Positions 16,609 through 26,313 of a stretch of DNA of 64,000 bases are shown here, piece after piece. The position numbers and the translations under genes were made by a program. The notes beneath the pieces were generated by a model. It saw only the letters and a program-made list of their open reading frames with translations. It did no database searches and was not told where the DNA came from. Origin of the DNA: Gilliamella bombi (lineage in GTDB: Bacteria > Pseudomonadota > Gammaproteobacteria > Enterobacterales > Orbaceae); assembly GCF_900103255.1 (NCBI RefSeq), contig NZ_FMWS01000016.1, forward strand, positions 62,001-126,000. The letters run 5' to 3'. The first letter of the stretch is position 1. The number at the start of each line of letters is the position of its first letter.

Positions 16609-19341
16609 ATGTTATTAAAATTATTGACAAAAGTATTTGGTAGCCGCAATGAGCGCGTATTAAAAAGTATGCGTAAACGAGTTGAAAAAATTAATGCACT
16701 TGAACCAGACATGGAAGCATTAACTGATGATGAACTAAAAGCAAAAACTACAGAATTTAAAGACAGGATTGCCTCTGGAACTCAATTAGATGATATTTTG
16801 GAAGAAGCTTTCGCAGTGGTACGTGAAGCGAGCAAACGTGTATTTGGCATGCGTCATTTTGATGTGCAGTTAATCGGTGGTATGGTATTAAATGAACGTT
16901 GCATTGCTGAAATGCGTACGGGTGAAGGTAAAACTTTAACAGCGACATTACCTGCCTACTTAAATGCACTAACAGGTAAAGGTGTACACGTTGTTACAGT
17001 TAATGATTACTTAGCGCAGCGAGACGCTGAAAATAATCGTCCTTTATTCGAATTTTTGGGCTTAACTGTAGGGATTAACCTGCCAAATATGCCCACACAC
17101 ATAAAACGTGAGGCTTACAACGCAGATATCACCTATGGTACCAATAATGAATATGGTTTCGACTACCTACGCGATAATATGGTATTTACCAAAGATGCTC
17201 GTGTACAACGTCCATTACATTACGCCTTAGTCGATGAAGTTGACTCAATTTTAATTGATGAAGCAAGAACACCTCTGATTATTTCAGGTCAAGCGGAAGA
17301 TAGTTCCGACAGATATATTAGCGTTGATAAAATCATTCCTTACTTAACCCGTCAAGAAAAAGAAGACTCTGACCAGTTCCAAGGTGATGGTGACTTCTCA
17401 ATTGATGAAAAATCACGCCAAGTTAACTTAACAGAACGAGGCTTAGTTAAAGTTGAAGAATTACTGATAAAACAAGGTATCATGAAAGGTGATGAGTCAC
17501 TTTATGCGCCAAGCAATATCGTATTGATGCATCACGTTAATGCAGCCCTACGCGCTCACCACCTATTCCACCGCGACGTTGATTATATTGTCAGAGATAA
17601 CGAAATTATCATCGTTGACGAACATACTGGAAGAACAATGGATGGTCGACGTTGGTCTGATGGTTTACATCAAGCTGTTGAAGCAAAAGAGCACGTTAAA
17701 ATCCAAAATGAGAACCAAACACTGGCTTCAATTACTTTCCAAAACTATTTCCGTTTATATGAAAAACTAGCGGGCATGACAGGTACTGCTGACACTGAAG
17801 CATTTGAGTTTAACCAAATTTATGGTTTAGATACGATTGTTATTCCAACTAATCGCCCAATGCAACGAAAAGATCAATCCGACCTTGTCTATATGACCGA
17901 AAAGGAAAAGATAAATGCGATTGTATCTGATGTACAAGAATGTGTAAAACGCGGTCAACCTGTTTTAGTCGGAACAGCATCAATCGAAAAATCAGAATTA
18001 GTTTCACAAGCATTTAAAAAAGCAGGTATCAAACATAATGTCCTAAATGCTAAATTCCATGCTCAAGAAGCAGAAATCATTGCTAATGCAGGGAGTAAAG
18101 GTGCAGTTACTATTGCAACCAACATGGCTGGTCGTGGTACTGATATTATGCTCGGTGGTAACTGGCAAAATGATATAGCAAAAATTGAAAATCCAACACA
18201 AGAAGACATCGAAAAAGCGAAACAAGCTTGGCAAACAAAACACGAAGAAGTGATTGAGTTAGGTGGACTTTATATTTTAGGTACTGAACGTCACGAGTCA
18301 CGCCGTATCGACAACCAACTACGAGGTCGTGCAGGACGTCAAGGTGACCCTGGCGCTTCACGCTTTTATCTATCACTGGAAGATCCATTGATGAGAATTT
18401 TCGCCTCTGATCGTATGGGTAATATGATGCGTAAATTGGGTATGAAAGAAGGTGAAGCTATTGAACACCCATGGGTCACAAAAGCCATTGCCAATGCTCA
18501 AAAGAAAGTTGAAAGTCGCAACTTTGATATTCGTAAACAACTTCTTGAATATGATGATGTCGCCAACGATCAACGTAAAGTAATTTACCGAGAACGAAAC
18601 GGCTTACTTGATAATACCGATATAAAAGATACCATTGATTCAATTCGAGGTGATGTATTTAACACTCTAATTGACCAATACATTCCACCACAATCAATTG
18701 AAGATATGTGGAATATACCAGGTCTTGAAACTGCACTAAAAACAGACTTTGATTTGGATTTACCGGTCGCAAAATGGCTAGATGAAGAGCAAAATCTGCA
18801 CGAAGAAACATTGCGTGAACGAATCTTACAAATTGCTCAAGACAAATATTTAGAAAAAGAAAACATGGCTGGAGCTGAAGCATTTAGACATTTCGAAAAA
18901 AGTGTTATGTTACAAACACTTGATACACTTTGGAAAGAACATTTAGCAGCTATGGATTATTTACGCCAAGGTATTCATTTGCGCGGCTATGCACAAAAAG
19001 ATCCAAAACAGGAATATAAACGTGAATCGTTTAATATGTTTGCTAACATGCTAGAATCATTAAAATATGATGTTATTGGTATTTTAAGTCGCGTACAAAT
19101 TCGCTCACAAGAAGAAGTTGACGAAGCTGAACGCCAACGCCTAGCAGAAATGGAAAAACTAATGGCTAAACAACAAGCTAACCATGATTCGGTAGCGAGT
19201 ATAAATGGCGAAAATGAAGAACTATCAGCAGGCACTTCTTCGCAACCAATAGTACGAACTCAAGCCAAAGTTGGTCGTAATGATCCATGCCCTTGTGGTT
19301 CAGGTAAAAAATATAAACATTGCCATGGTGCTGTTCAGTAA
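16609..19341 (+). CDS. secA: Preprotein translocase ATPase SecA
   Basis: SecA is the ATP-driven motor that pushes preproteins through SecYEG. The 910 residues (E. coli 901) show Walker A in MRTGEGKT near residue 103, the DEAD-type [17 protein letters not shown] near 208, the helicase motif [10 protein letters not shown] near 505, and the zinc-binding SEC-C tail [13 protein letters not shown] near 895, which also contacts SecB (encoded at 35.6 kb). It follows secM by 77 bases and is expected to be controlled by SecM arrest. Start ATG follows AAGAGAAAAG. Confidence 0.98.
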   Translation: MLLKLLTKVFGSRNERVLKSMRKRVEKINALEPDMEALTDDELKAKTTEFKDRIASGTQLDDILEEAFAVVREASKRVFGMRHFDVQLIGGMVLNERCIAEMRTGEGKTLTATLPAYLNALTGKGVHVVTVNDYLAQRDAENNRPLFEFLGLTVGINLPNMPTHIKREAYNADITYGTNNEYGFDYLRDNMVFTKDARVQRPLHYALVDEVDSILIDEARTPLIISGQAEDSSDRYISVDKIIPYLTRQEKEDSDQFQGDGDFSIDEKSRQVNLTERGLVKVEELLIKQGIMKGDESLYAPSNIVLMHHVNAALRAHHLFHRDVDYIVRDNEIIIVDEHTGRTMDGRRWSDGLHQAVEAKEHVKIQNENQTLASITFQNYFRLYEKLAGMTGTADTEAFEFNQIYGLDTIVIPTNRPMQRKDQSDLVYMTEKEKINAIVSDVQECVKRGQPVLVGTASIEKSELVSQAFKKAGIKHNVLNAKFHAQEAEIIANAGSKGAVTIATNMAGRGTDIMLGGNWQNDIAKIENPTQEDIEKAKQAWQTKHEEVIELGGLYILGTERHESRRIDNQLRGRAGRQGDPGASRFYLSLEDPLMRIFASDRMGNMMRKLGMKEGEAIEHPWVTKAIANAQKKVESRNFDIRKQLLEYDDVANDQRKVIYRERNGLLDNTDIKDTIDSIRGDVFNTLIDQYIPPQSIEDMWNIPGLETALKTDFDLDLPVAKWLDEEQNLHEETLRERILQIAQDKYLEKENMAGAEAFRHFEKSVMLQTLDTLWKEHLAAMDYLRQGIHLRGYAQKDPKQEYKRESFNMFANMLESLKYDVIGILSRVQIRSQEEVDEAERQRLAEMEKLMAKQQANHDSVASINGENEELSAGTSSQPIVRTQAKVGRNDPCPCGSGKKYKHCHGAVQ

Positions 19342-19383
19342 AGAAAAAATTTAGTATCATCAAATAAAGTTGATAATTAAATC

Positions 19384-19432
19384 GTCGATTAGGATCGACA
19401 ATAGGTTGAAAGGGAAAGTTACAACTTTCCCT
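19384..19432 (+). terminator. Paired hairpins after secA
   Basis: GTCGAT/ATCGAC (19384-19399) is followed by AGGGAAAGT/ACTTTCCCT (19411-19432) and a short T-rich stretch. The second stem is strong and probably ends or attenuates the secA transcript before mutT, which starts 26 bases further on, so some readthrough into mutT is likely. Confidence 0.6.
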
Positions 19433-19458
19433 AATTTTACTCATAGGCAAATAGAATT

Positions 19459-19863
19459 ATGAACAAACATATTGAAATTGCTGTAGGTATTATTCGTTCA
19501 CAAAATTGTCAAATATTTATCACCCAACGCGGTGAAGACTCTCATCTTGCTGGTTTTTGGGAGTTTCCTGGTGGAAAAATCGAGACCGGAGAAACGCCAT
19601 ATCAAACATTACAACGCGAAATTGCTGAAGAAGTTGACATCCATATCCACCAAGCCCAATTTTTAGATACCTTTAACCACAATTATGATGATCGCGATAT
19701 CACAATTCATGCGTATTTAGTTGAAGAATGGGATGGAGTCCCTTTTGCTAAAGAAGGCCAACCAAGTCGTTGGATTGACCAAGAAGATCTGAATGCCGAC
19801 GAATTCCCTGACGCCAATCGACCGATCATCGAAATGCTTAAAAACTTAGATAAACAAATATAA
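19459..19863 (+). CDS. mutT: 8-oxo-dGTP diphosphatase MutT
   Basis: A 134-residue Nudix hydrolase. The Nudix box runs from GGKIETGE to REIAEEV at about residues 37-58, with the expected GX5EX7REXXEE spacing. The N-terminal IEIAVGIIRSQN and the WEFPGGK segment match MutT (E. coli 129), which removes mutagenic 8-oxo-dGTP from the pool. The order secM-secA-mutT is the same as in E. coli, which supports the specific name over a generic Nudix label. Confidence 0.9.
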   Translation: MNKHIEIAVGIIRSQNCQIFITQRGEDSHLAGFWEFPGGKIETGETPYQTLQREIAEEVDIHIHQAQFLDTFNHNYDDRDITIHAYLVEEWDGVPFAKEGQPSRWIDQEDLNADEFPDANRPIIEMLKNLDKQI

Positions 19864-20154
19864 CTTAGTTATTACAATTTAGCTTGTTCGCGAGTTTAGT
19901 TTAGTTTAGTTTATTTAACTTAAATTAGTTTCTTGTATGATTTTAGAGCTATTATATTTAGTTCATAAAACAGCTGTACGCTGTTTCCCCGCGCCGAGAA
20001 TAACACAATGCTAAAGCAAAAATTTACTATCACAAAGCTTTGATCTTATTTTAACTAATAATCCATTTAGCAATGACTAAATACAATACCCAATAAACTC
20101 GGATTTAGGTCTATTTACTGTAACAACGAAACGAATAAGTAAGGATTTTTGTAT
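19864..20154. other. Intergenic region between mutT and the tRNA terminator
   Basis: About 290 bases with no credible gene. It contains a short AGTTT tandem repeat (19893-19912), a hairpin AAACAGC/GCTGTTT (19968-19986) next to the only GC-rich patch (CCCCGCGCCG), and otherwise AT-rich sequence. The hairpin could end the mutT transcript but lacks a T-run. Confidence 0.6.
19893..19912 (+). repeat. Pentanucleotide tandem repeat (AGTTT)x4
   Basis: Four exact copies of AGTTT in a row, about 30 bases after the mutT stop. It is non-coding and has no obvious promoter role. Confidence 0.8.
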
Positions 20155-20158
20155 ATAA

Positions 20159-20181
20159 AAAACCTGCCATAAGCAGGTTTT
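20159..20181 (-). terminator. Terminator of tRNA-Asn
   Basis: On the minus strand AAAACCTGC and GCAGGTTTT form a 9-bp stem with a 5-base loop followed by more T residues. It lies 15 bases past the tRNA 3' end, as expected for a monocistronic tRNA transcript. Confidence 0.88.
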
Positions 20182-20195
20182 ATAAATTCGGAAAT

Positions 20196-20271
20196 TGGCT
20201 CCTCCAACAGGACTTGAACCTGTGACATACGGATTAACAGTCCGCCGTTCTACCGACTGAACTATGGAGGA
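20196..20271 (-). tRNA. tRNA-Asn (GTT)
   Basis: The minus strand reads TCCTCCATAGTTCAGTCGGT at the 5' end. The anticodon loop CTGTTAATC gives anticodon GTT, the T loop is GGTTCAAGTCC, and the acceptor stem closes as GGAGGAG followed by an encoded CCA, 76 bases in all. It is almost identical to E. coli tRNA-Asn. Confidence 0.97.
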
Positions 20272-20287
20272 ACACTTAACGAGATGA

Positions 20288-20316
20288 ATATTAACTATCT
20301 ATAACACCAATGTCAA
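20288..20316 (-). promoter_or_regulatory. Sigma-70 promoter of tRNA-Asn
   Basis: On the minus strand TTGACA (20316-20311) is followed after exactly 17 bases by TAATAT (20293-20288), placing the start about 10 bases before the mature tRNA. This is a near-consensus promoter, as expected for a stable RNA. Confidence 0.85.
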
Positions 20317-20419
20317 TCTCTAAAACAGCAAATAGAATTAACTGCTCAGCTTGTAATCAAATTAATCTGTAGATATGCTAAGATAATTAAATATATTATT
20401 AACAGGTAAAATAGCATTT

Positions 20420-20995
20420 ATGAAAAAAAATATTTGTATTTTTTGCGGAGCAAGCGAAGGAAGTCAATTAGAATATCGTACACAAGCAGAACAATTAGGC
20501 AAAACTTTAGCAGAACAAAATCGACGGCTAATTTATGGTGGTGGTAATAAGGGATTAATGGGCATTATTGCTAATGCGGCACTAGCTCATGGTGGAGAGG
20601 TGATTGGTATTATTCCTGAACGCTTAGTCAAAGCCGAAACTGCACACCACGGTATTACGCGCTTAGAGGTGGTGGATAATATGCATCAACGTAAAGCAAG
20701 ACTGTCTGAGCTTGCTGATGGTTTTGTTGCAATGCCTGGCGGAACAGGTACGCTAGAGGAAGTTTTTGAAGTTTGGACGGGAATGCAAATCGGTTATCAT
20801 GAAAAGCCCGTTGCATTATTTAATGTGTTAGAATTTTGGCAACCAATGCTTAATTTTTTGCAATATGCAGTGAATGAAGGTTTTGTTCGTGATAGTTTTT
20901 ATAAAACATTAATTGTTTCGGAAGATCATCGTACTATACTACAACAAATGGATCATTTTATCCCTAAAGATTTACAGCGCTGGGTAAAAAAATAG
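20420..20995 (+). CDS. LOG-family protein (TIGR00730-type nucleoside 5'-monophosphate phosphoribohydrolase)
   Basis: A 191-residue Rossmann-like protein with the nucleotide-binding opening CIFCGASEG, the glycine loop YGGGNKGLMG near residue 42 and the signature PGGTGTLEEVFEVWT near 107. LOG proteins cleave the N-glycosidic bond of AMP or N6-modified AMP; in bacteria the physiological substrate is often unknown. Cytoplasmic, no signal. It stands alone between tRNA-Asn and the fructose operon and ends at a strong hairpin. Confidence 0.85.
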   Translation: MKKNICIFCGASEGSQLEYRTQAEQLGKTLAEQNRRLIYGGGNKGLMGIIANAALAHGGEVIGIIPERLVKAETAHHGITRLEVVDNMHQRKARLSELADGFVAMPGGTGTLEEVFEVWTGMQIGYHEKPVALFNVLEFWQPMLNFLQYAVNEGFVRDSFYKTLIVSEDHRTILQQMDHFIPKDLQRWVKK

Positions 20996-21017
20996 CTTAA
21001 ATGCCATATTATATAAA

Positions 21018-21045
21018 AACGCCATCACTTGATGGCGCTTTTTCT
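21018..21045. terminator. Bidirectional terminator between LOG gene and fruA
   Basis: CGCCATCA and TGATGGCG form an 8-bp stem with a CT loop, preceded by an A-run and followed by a T-run. It can therefore end both the plus-strand LOG transcript and the minus-strand fru operon. Confidence 0.88.
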
Positions 21046-21062
21046 TATATTATTAACAAACA

Positions 21063-22811
21063 TTAAGCGACAGCTGTAGCTTCCGATTCTGGTTGTTTAA
21101 TTAATGCATAAGCAACACCAGCAACAACGGTACCAACAACAATAGATAATAAGTAGCCAACTACTGGTTTAACAACGCCCGGAATTGCTAAAGCAAATAA
21201 ACCACCATGCGGCGTCATTAATGTTGAACCGAAGGCTAACGCCATACCTCCAGTAATAGCACCACCAACAATACAACATGGGATAACACGTAATGGGTCG
21301 CGCGCAGCAAATGGAATTGCGCCTTCCGAAATAAAGCATAAGCCTAATACCAATGAAGCTTTACCGCTTTCTTGTTCAGGTTTAGCAAATTTTTTGCGTG
21401 CAATAAGTGTTGCTAAGCCCATAGCTAACGGTGGAACCATACCACCGGCCATAACCGCAGCCATTGGCATATATTGATGTAATGAAATTAATGTGGTTCC
21501 GAATAAATACGCTGCTTTATTGATAGGTCCCCCCATATCAGTACACATCATTCCCCCTAGAATTACCCCCAAAATCACAGCAGTATTTGGATTTGAATTC
21601 AACGAATTTAGCCATGAATCCAAGGAAGACATTAACCATGCGATAGGTGCACCAAAAATAAACAGCATCACTAAACCGGTTATTAATGTCGCAAATAGTG
21701 GTACAATTAGGATTGGTTTTAACCCCTCAAGCGTTTTTGGTAATGGTAAATATTTGGAAATACACATTGCTAAATAACCAGCAAAATAACCAATAAAAAT
21801 CCCGCCTAAGAAGCCTGCGTTAGTCGATACCGCAAGTAAGCCACCGACAAGCCCTGGTACTAAACCTGGTCTATCGGCAATCGAATAGGCAATATATCCT
21901 GCTAACAACGGTACCATGAGAGAGAAAGCCTTCTCGCCAATCAGATTTAAGTGCGGCTCTCCAACAAGTTCGTTTACTAATACTTCTTTTACTACTTCTA
22001 CGCCATTTTCTAAGACTTTCACCGTTTTTAATACGTCTTGAAACTCACCTAATGCAAGAGATAGAGCAATAATCAAACCGCCAGCTACAACCATTGGTAA
22101 CATGTACGAAATACCCGTTAAAAGGTGTTGATAAAATCCTTTTTTCTGTTTATTAGATTTAGCTACCGAAGCATTAACACTTGTTTGATACACGGTTGCT
22201 TCTTCAAATGCCTTATCAAATTCTTGCGCTGTTTTTTTCAGAGCTGGACCTGTTTTGGTGCGATAAAGTTTTTTACCTGCAAATTTACTCAAATCAACAT
22301 CAATATCACAAGCCGCAATTACAACATCGGCTGAAGCCACTTCTTCTGGTGTTAATTCATTACCGACACCAACTGAGCCACGTGTTTCAACCTTACACCA
22401 CCATCCACGTTTTTTGGCTTCCTCTTCAATCGCTTCTGCTGCCATAAAGGTGTGAGCAACACCTGTTGGACATGCGGTTACCGCAACAATACGTTTTACA
22501 CTAGTATTATTGCTTGGTGAAGACATAGCTTCGGCTGTTTGTTGATAAACACTCGCTTTACTTTGCGCATCTGTTAAAATCTGTTTTGGGTTAGCAAAAA
22601 TTTGATTTAAATCATCAACGGCATAAACCTTTTTACCAACAACTGCTTTATCACTGATAGTTCCAGAGCCTACTGCAACTATAACATCAGCCGATGTTGC
22701 ATTATCAACCAGATTTAGATTTAATTCGTTTGCGGCTAAAGCTAATTCCGCTTTAGCCAAACGTCCATTTACTGGGCCTGTATTACTACCTTCAATAATA
22801 TATATATTCAT
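21063..22811 (-). CDS. fruA: PTS fructose-specific EIIB'BC component FruA
   Basis: FruA transports fructose and phosphorylates it to fructose-1-phosphate. The 582 residues (E. coli 563) hold a degenerate IIB' domain (about 1-95), an active IIB domain with the phospho-cysteine in VTACPTGVAHT near 113, and a membrane IIC domain from about 225 with many hydrophobic helices. Start ATG follows AGGAG. It is the last gene of fruB-fruK-fruA. Confidence 0.95.
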   Translation of the reverse strand: MNIYIIEGSNTGPVNGRLAKAELALAANELNLNLVDNATSADVIVAVGSGTISDKAVVGKKVYAVDDLNQIFANPKQILTDAQSKASVYQQTAEAMSSPSNNTSVKRIVAVTACPTGVAHTFMAAEAIEEEAKKRGWWCKVETRGSVGVGNELTPEEVASADVVIAACDIDVDLSKFAGKKLYRTKTGPALKKTAQEFDKAFEEATVYQTSVNASVAKSNKQKKGFYQHLLTGISYMLPMVVAGGLIIALSLALGEFQDVLKTVKVLENGVEVVKEVLVNELVGEPHLNLIGEKAFSLMVPLLAGYIAYSIADRPGLVPGLVGGLLAVSTNAGFLGGIFIGYFAGYLAMCISKYLPLPKTLEGLKPILIVPLFATLITGLVMLFIFGAPIAWLMSSLDSWLNSLNSNPNTAVILGVILGGMMCTDMGGPINKAAYLFGTTLISLHQYMPMAAVMAGGMVPPLAMGLATLIARKKFAKPEQESGKASLVLGLCFISEGAIPFAARDPLRVIPCCIVGGAITGGMALAFGSTLMTPHGGLFALAIPGVVKPVVGYLLSIVVGTVVAGVAYALIKQPESEATAVA

Positions 22812-22819
22812 GAATACTC

Positions 22820-23755
22820 CTATTCAGAAATTATTTCAATTTTTTCTAGCATATTATTTACAGCTTGGCAATCAGATATACCAACACCAGCTTGCCCAAC
22901 TGATAAAGCTGCAACACTTGATGCAAAGACTAAAGTATCTTTAATTGAACGATTAGTCATTAAGCCATACATCAACCCGGCGACCATTGAATCACCGGCA
23001 CCAACAGTACTAACTACATGACATTTTGGTGGTTTTGCAAGCCATGCTTCATTTTTAGTTACCCACAAAGCGCCTTTACTTCCTAACGAGATCACTACAT
23101 TTTCAATGCCGTCGTTAACTAACTCCATAGCAGCTGCTTTAACATCTTCTAATGTTGGTAATTTGCGACCTACCCACATTTCTAGCTCTTTGTCATTGGG
23201 TTTAATTAACCATGGTTTTGCTTTTAATCCTGCAACTAATGCATCTCGGCTACTATCAAATACGATCTTTGGACAAATCGCTTTAACTTGTTCCATCCAC
23301 TTAGTAAATTTATCAAGTGATACTCCAGCAGGTAAACTACCGCTGATAGCCACCATGTCAATATCTTTTAACCATTCAAGAGAATTTGTAACAAAACATT
23401 GCCAATCTTGCTCGCTAATCGTGAAGCCTGAAAAATTAAGGTCAGTCACTTCACTATTTTCCTCGGTTAATTTAACATTAATGCGAGTACGACCTTGAAT
23501 TGTTTCAAATTTATCAATCACATTTAATGATTTGAATAATAAGTTAAAACCATCACGATTTTCTTTACCTAAAAAACCGCCAATAGTTAATTGAACATCT
23601 AAATCCGACAAAACTTTAGCAACGTTGATACCTTTGCCAGCAGCAAGTAATGCATTGGTTTGGACTAAATTAACATCACCAAGCTCAACTTTGGGACAAA
23701 AACCCAAAAGATCATAAGCTGGGTTTAAAGTTATTGTTGCGACACGATAAGTCAT
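22820..23755 (-). CDS. fruK: 1-phosphofructokinase FruK
   Basis: FruK phosphorylates fructose-1-phosphate to fructose-1,6-bisphosphate. The 311 residues (E. coli 312) have the PfkB-family N-terminal glycine motif GKGINVAKVL near residue 40 and the C-terminal GAGDSMVAGL near 250 with the catalytic Asp. Its start overlaps the fruB stop by one base (TAATG), which argues for coupled translation. fruA begins eight bases later. Confidence 0.95.
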   Translation of the reverse strand: MTYRVATITLNPAYDLLGFCPKVELGDVNLVQTNALLAAGKGINVAKVLSDLDVQLTIGGFLGKENRDGFNLLFKSLNVIDKFETIQGRTRINVKLTEENSEVTDLNFSGFTISEQDWQCFVTNSLEWLKDIDMVAISGSLPAGVSLDKFTKWMEQVKAICPKIVFDSSRDALVAGLKAKPWLIKPNDKELEMWVGRKLPTLEDVKAAAMELVNDGIENVVISLGSKGALWVTKNEAWLAKPPKCHVVSTVGAGDSMVAGLMYGLMTNRSIKDTLVFASSVAALSVGQAGVGISDCQAVNNMLEKIEIISE

Positions 23756-24960
23756 TATTCAGTCCCCTCACCTAAACCATCCCCAATTGCTTTACCAATA
23801 GCATCAAGCGCCTGAGTAGCATCTTCACCTACTGCAGTAAATCGTAATCGACTACCTTTTTTAGCGCCTAGCGCAACAATTTTCATTAAACTCGTTGCAC
23901 TTACTGGCTCACCTTTACCATCTAAATTAGCGACAGTAACCTTACAATTAAACTCTTTAACTAATTTTACTAGTACTGATGATGGGCGTGTATGTAAGCC
24001 ATTTTCGTTTGGAATAATAAATTCACGACTTAATGATTCATTATTCGATTCAGCCACAGTCGACTCATTTGAAGATGTCGATTGGATTTCTGATTTATTA
24101 GATTCTATTGTCGCAGAACCAGATAAAAGAAGGCTGATAAGATCACCTGTATTTGCTGATAATAGTAATTGTAATTTTTGGTTAAAAACTAAAGTTGCAA
24201 TATTATTTACAATATCAGAAATAGAATCATCAACTGCTGATATGGTGATGAGTAACTTAACAGGCTTACCATCTTCATTAATATTACTGATGGTGCGACT
24301 AATCGCCATAGCATTTTTTAAATTACCTTGTTTGCTATCATTTAACCAAACTCCATCACCTAAATATGTAGGTTTATTGTCCAACACATCGGCAATAAAA
24401 CTTGAATTTACAGCATTTTGCTGTTTTAGACGTGATGCATTTAATGCTTGTAAAGTTGCTAAACTATCAGCAGGAATATCCAATAATAATGCAGATTCAT
24501 TTATAGAAAATTGGCTATCTTCAGAACTTGTTTTACCAGTTAAAATAGCAATTGCTTCGTCGGCTGACTGAATTTTTTTAATTCGCTCTTCTACCCCTTC
24601 AGCTCCAAGTACGTGAGTTAGTTGACGGAGTAATTCTAAATGCTCATCAGAGCTTGCTGCAATACCAATTGCAAGATAGGCCTTTTCACCATCATCCCCC
24701 CATTGAACACCATTAGGAAAACAAAATACTTGTACCCCTGTTTTTTTGACTAAATGGCGAGTTTTAGTAGTTCCATGGGGAATAGCAAGGCCTATACCCA
24801 GATATGTGGCTGCTTGTGCTTCTCGTTCTAGCATTCCATCGACATAACCATCTTCAACAAATCCTGCATTGGTTAATGCCGTAGCAATTTTTTTTATCGC
24901 TTCAGTTTTATTGGTAGCTTGTTCATTTAAATGAATGTTTTCTTTAACTAAATGAAACAT
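23755..24960 (-). CDS. fruB: PTS fructose EIIA-HPr fusion (diphosphoryl transfer protein) FruB
   Basis: FruB relays phosphate from EI to FruA. The 401 residues (E. coli 376) contain a IIA domain with the phospho-His in GLAIPHGTT at residue 62, a middle module, and a C-terminal HPr domain with the phospho-His in NENGLHTRPSS at residue 323. The region between the middle module and HPr is a Ser/Asn/Glu-rich linker (about residues 285-308), longer than in E. coli. It is the first gene of the operon, with a Cra operator and CRP-like site in the 214 bases upstream. Confidence 0.94.
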   Translation of the reverse strand: MFHLVKENIHLNEQATNKTEAIKKIATALTNAGFVEDGYVDGMLEREAQAATYLGIGLAIPHGTTKTRHLVKKTGVQVFCFPNGVQWGDDGEKAYLAIGIAASSDEHLELLRQLTHVLGAEGVEERIKKIQSADEAIAILTGKTSSEDSQFSINESALLLDIPADSLATLQALNASRLKQQNAVNSSFIADVLDNKPTYLGDGVWLNDSKQGNLKNAMAISRTISNINEDGKPVKLLITISAVDDSISDIVNNIATLVFNQKLQLLLSANTGDLISLLLSGSATIESNKSEIQSTSSNESTVAESNNESLSREFIIPNENGLHTRPSSVLVKLVKEFNCKVTVANLDGKGEPVSATSLMKIVALGAKKGSRLRFTAVGEDATQALDAIGKAIGDGLGEGTE

Positions 24961-25031
24961 ATAATAAATACCTCTGGGTTAATAATGTTGGGTCGACTAA
25001 AATGACTTAGAAAATACAAATCCTTTAATCA

Positions 25032-25047
25032 ATTGAATCGTTTCAGC
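25032..25047 (-). promoter_or_regulatory. Cra (FruR) operator ahead of fruB
   Basis: On the minus strand this reads GCTGAAACGATTCAAT, very close to the Cra consensus GCTGAATCGATTCAGC. It lies downstream of the CRP-like site and of a likely -10 (CATAAT at 25086-25081), where repressor would block early transcription. Fructose-1-phosphate is the known inducer for this family. Confidence 0.8.
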
Positions 25048-25101
25048 AATAATGAATAAATAAACATTAATTATCAAATAAATTATGTCTATTAATAAGT
25101 A

Positions 25102-25123
25102 ATTTGTGATCTGGATCTTATTT
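25102..25123 (-). promoter_or_regulatory. CRP-like site ahead of fruB
   Basis: On the plus strand TGTGATCTGGATCTTA has one perfect half site (TGTGA) and one degenerate half (TCTTA against TCACA) with the right 6-base spacing. It sits about 39 bp upstream of the inferred fruB start site, close to a class II position. Confidence 0.55.
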
Positions 25124-25174
25124 TTTAATTTGAACTGTTTTAAAATTAACATATTTTTTATGCCTATTAATACC

Positions 25175-26179
25175 TTAACGGCTTAAGCTACCTCGATAGA
25201 TCAATCGTCTTGGAATTATTGTTGTGCCCGATTGGTAATTATTGTTATGTAGATAGTTTAAAAACAGTTTTATTGTTACATCGGCAACTTCTTTATGATC
25301 TTGTGAAAGTGATATAACTTTACATGGTAAAAAATCTAACAATTCATTATCTCCAAAGGTAGCAATAGTTAAACTCTCGGGTAAGTGCCCAAATTTTCTT
25401 AAAATTGCATCAATGCTCCCCTGTAATAAAGAAAAAGAGGTAGTAAATATGCCATTAGGCAATTCATGACTTTCTAGCCATTGACTAAAGGCTAAATCAG
25501 CATCTTGACGGCTATAGTTATTTGCATATAAAAAATCAACTTTATTACAATTGTCAAGTTTGATATCTTTAAAACCATCTAAACGAAGTTGACTAACAGA
25601 TAAGTTTGGTAAGGCTCCTATATAAACCACTGAATCTTGTACAAAGTTATTAAATGCTTGAGCAAGTGATTTAGAATCTTGTTTATCTGCACCTACAATA
25701 TTTCTAAATTTAGAGATGGATAATATTCGATCAAGTGCAAATAATGGAATCTTTTCGTTTTGCCAGTCATCATAAAAAAAATAATCTTGAGCAAAAACAA
25801 ACGAAGAAGAAACAATTAAGGCATCTACGCGACGCTGCTGAAGGTGTTTGACACACTCTCTTTCGACTTGTGGATTATCTTCGGAACATGCAATTAGTAA
25901 TTGATATCCTTCCTTTCTTACCAATTGTTCTAAATAATTAGCTATGCGAGTGTAACTGTTGTTTTCTAAATCAGGAATAATAATGCCTATAGTCCGGGTT
26001 TTACCTGCTCTAAGCCCCGCTGCTACCGCATTGGGTTGGTAATTATGTTTTTTTACCACCGACATAACTTTTTCGACTGTTTTATCACTAACGCGGTACT
26101 TTTTGGCTTTTCCATTGATCACATAACTGGCCGTCGTCCTTGATACACCAGCTAAAAGTGCTATTTCCTGTAATTTCAT
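25175..26179 (-). CDS. cra: Catabolite repressor/activator Cra (FruR)
   Basis: A 334-residue LacI-family regulator identical in length to E. coli Cra. The helix-turn-helix KLQEIALLAGVSRTTASYVI is followed by GKAKKYRVSDKTVEKV, which is diagnostic of Cra, and the effector domain opens RTIGIIIPDLENNSYTRIAN. Cra senses fructose-1-phosphate (or fructose-1,6-bisphosphate) and switches carbon flow. Here it sits directly upstream of fruBKA in the same strand; in E. coli it is at another locus. Start ATG at 26179. Confidence 0.93.
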   Translation of the reverse strand: MKLQEIALLAGVSRTTASYVINGKAKKYRVSDKTVEKVMSVVKKHNYQPNAVAAGLRAGKTRTIGIIIPDLENNSYTRIANYLEQLVRKEGYQLLIACSEDNPQVERECVKHLQQRRVDALIVSSSFVFAQDYFFYDDWQNEKIPLFALDRILSISKFRNIVGADKQDSKSLAQAFNNFVQDSVVYIGALPNLSVSQLRLDGFKDIKLDNCNKVDFLYANNYSRQDADLAFSQWLESHELPNGIFTTSFSLLQGSIDAILRKFGHLPESLTIATFGDNELLDFLPCKVISLSQDHKEVADVTIKLFLNYLHNNNYQSGTTIIPRRLIYRGSLSR

Positions 26180-26313
26180 TATAATTATCTCAACAAAAAT
26201 ATTGCCAATTATTTAACATGGTTAGAAATAAATAGTAAACAATAATTTTTATTTACTTAATTAAACAATTGTAACTTTTTACTATTAAGATTAATTAATT
26301 TCCATTGTATTTG

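Noticed and set aside
16452-16643. Possible small gene between secM and secA
   Set aside because: It runs across the secM end and secA start in another frame, has no ribosome site, and no family resemblance.
19893-19912. AGTTT tandem repeat as a phase-variation tract
   Set aside because: It lies after mutT and far from any promoter or reading frame it could switch.
20196-20271. tRNA-Asn as an integration site
   Set aside because: No integrase gene or second copy of the tRNA 3' end was seen nearby.
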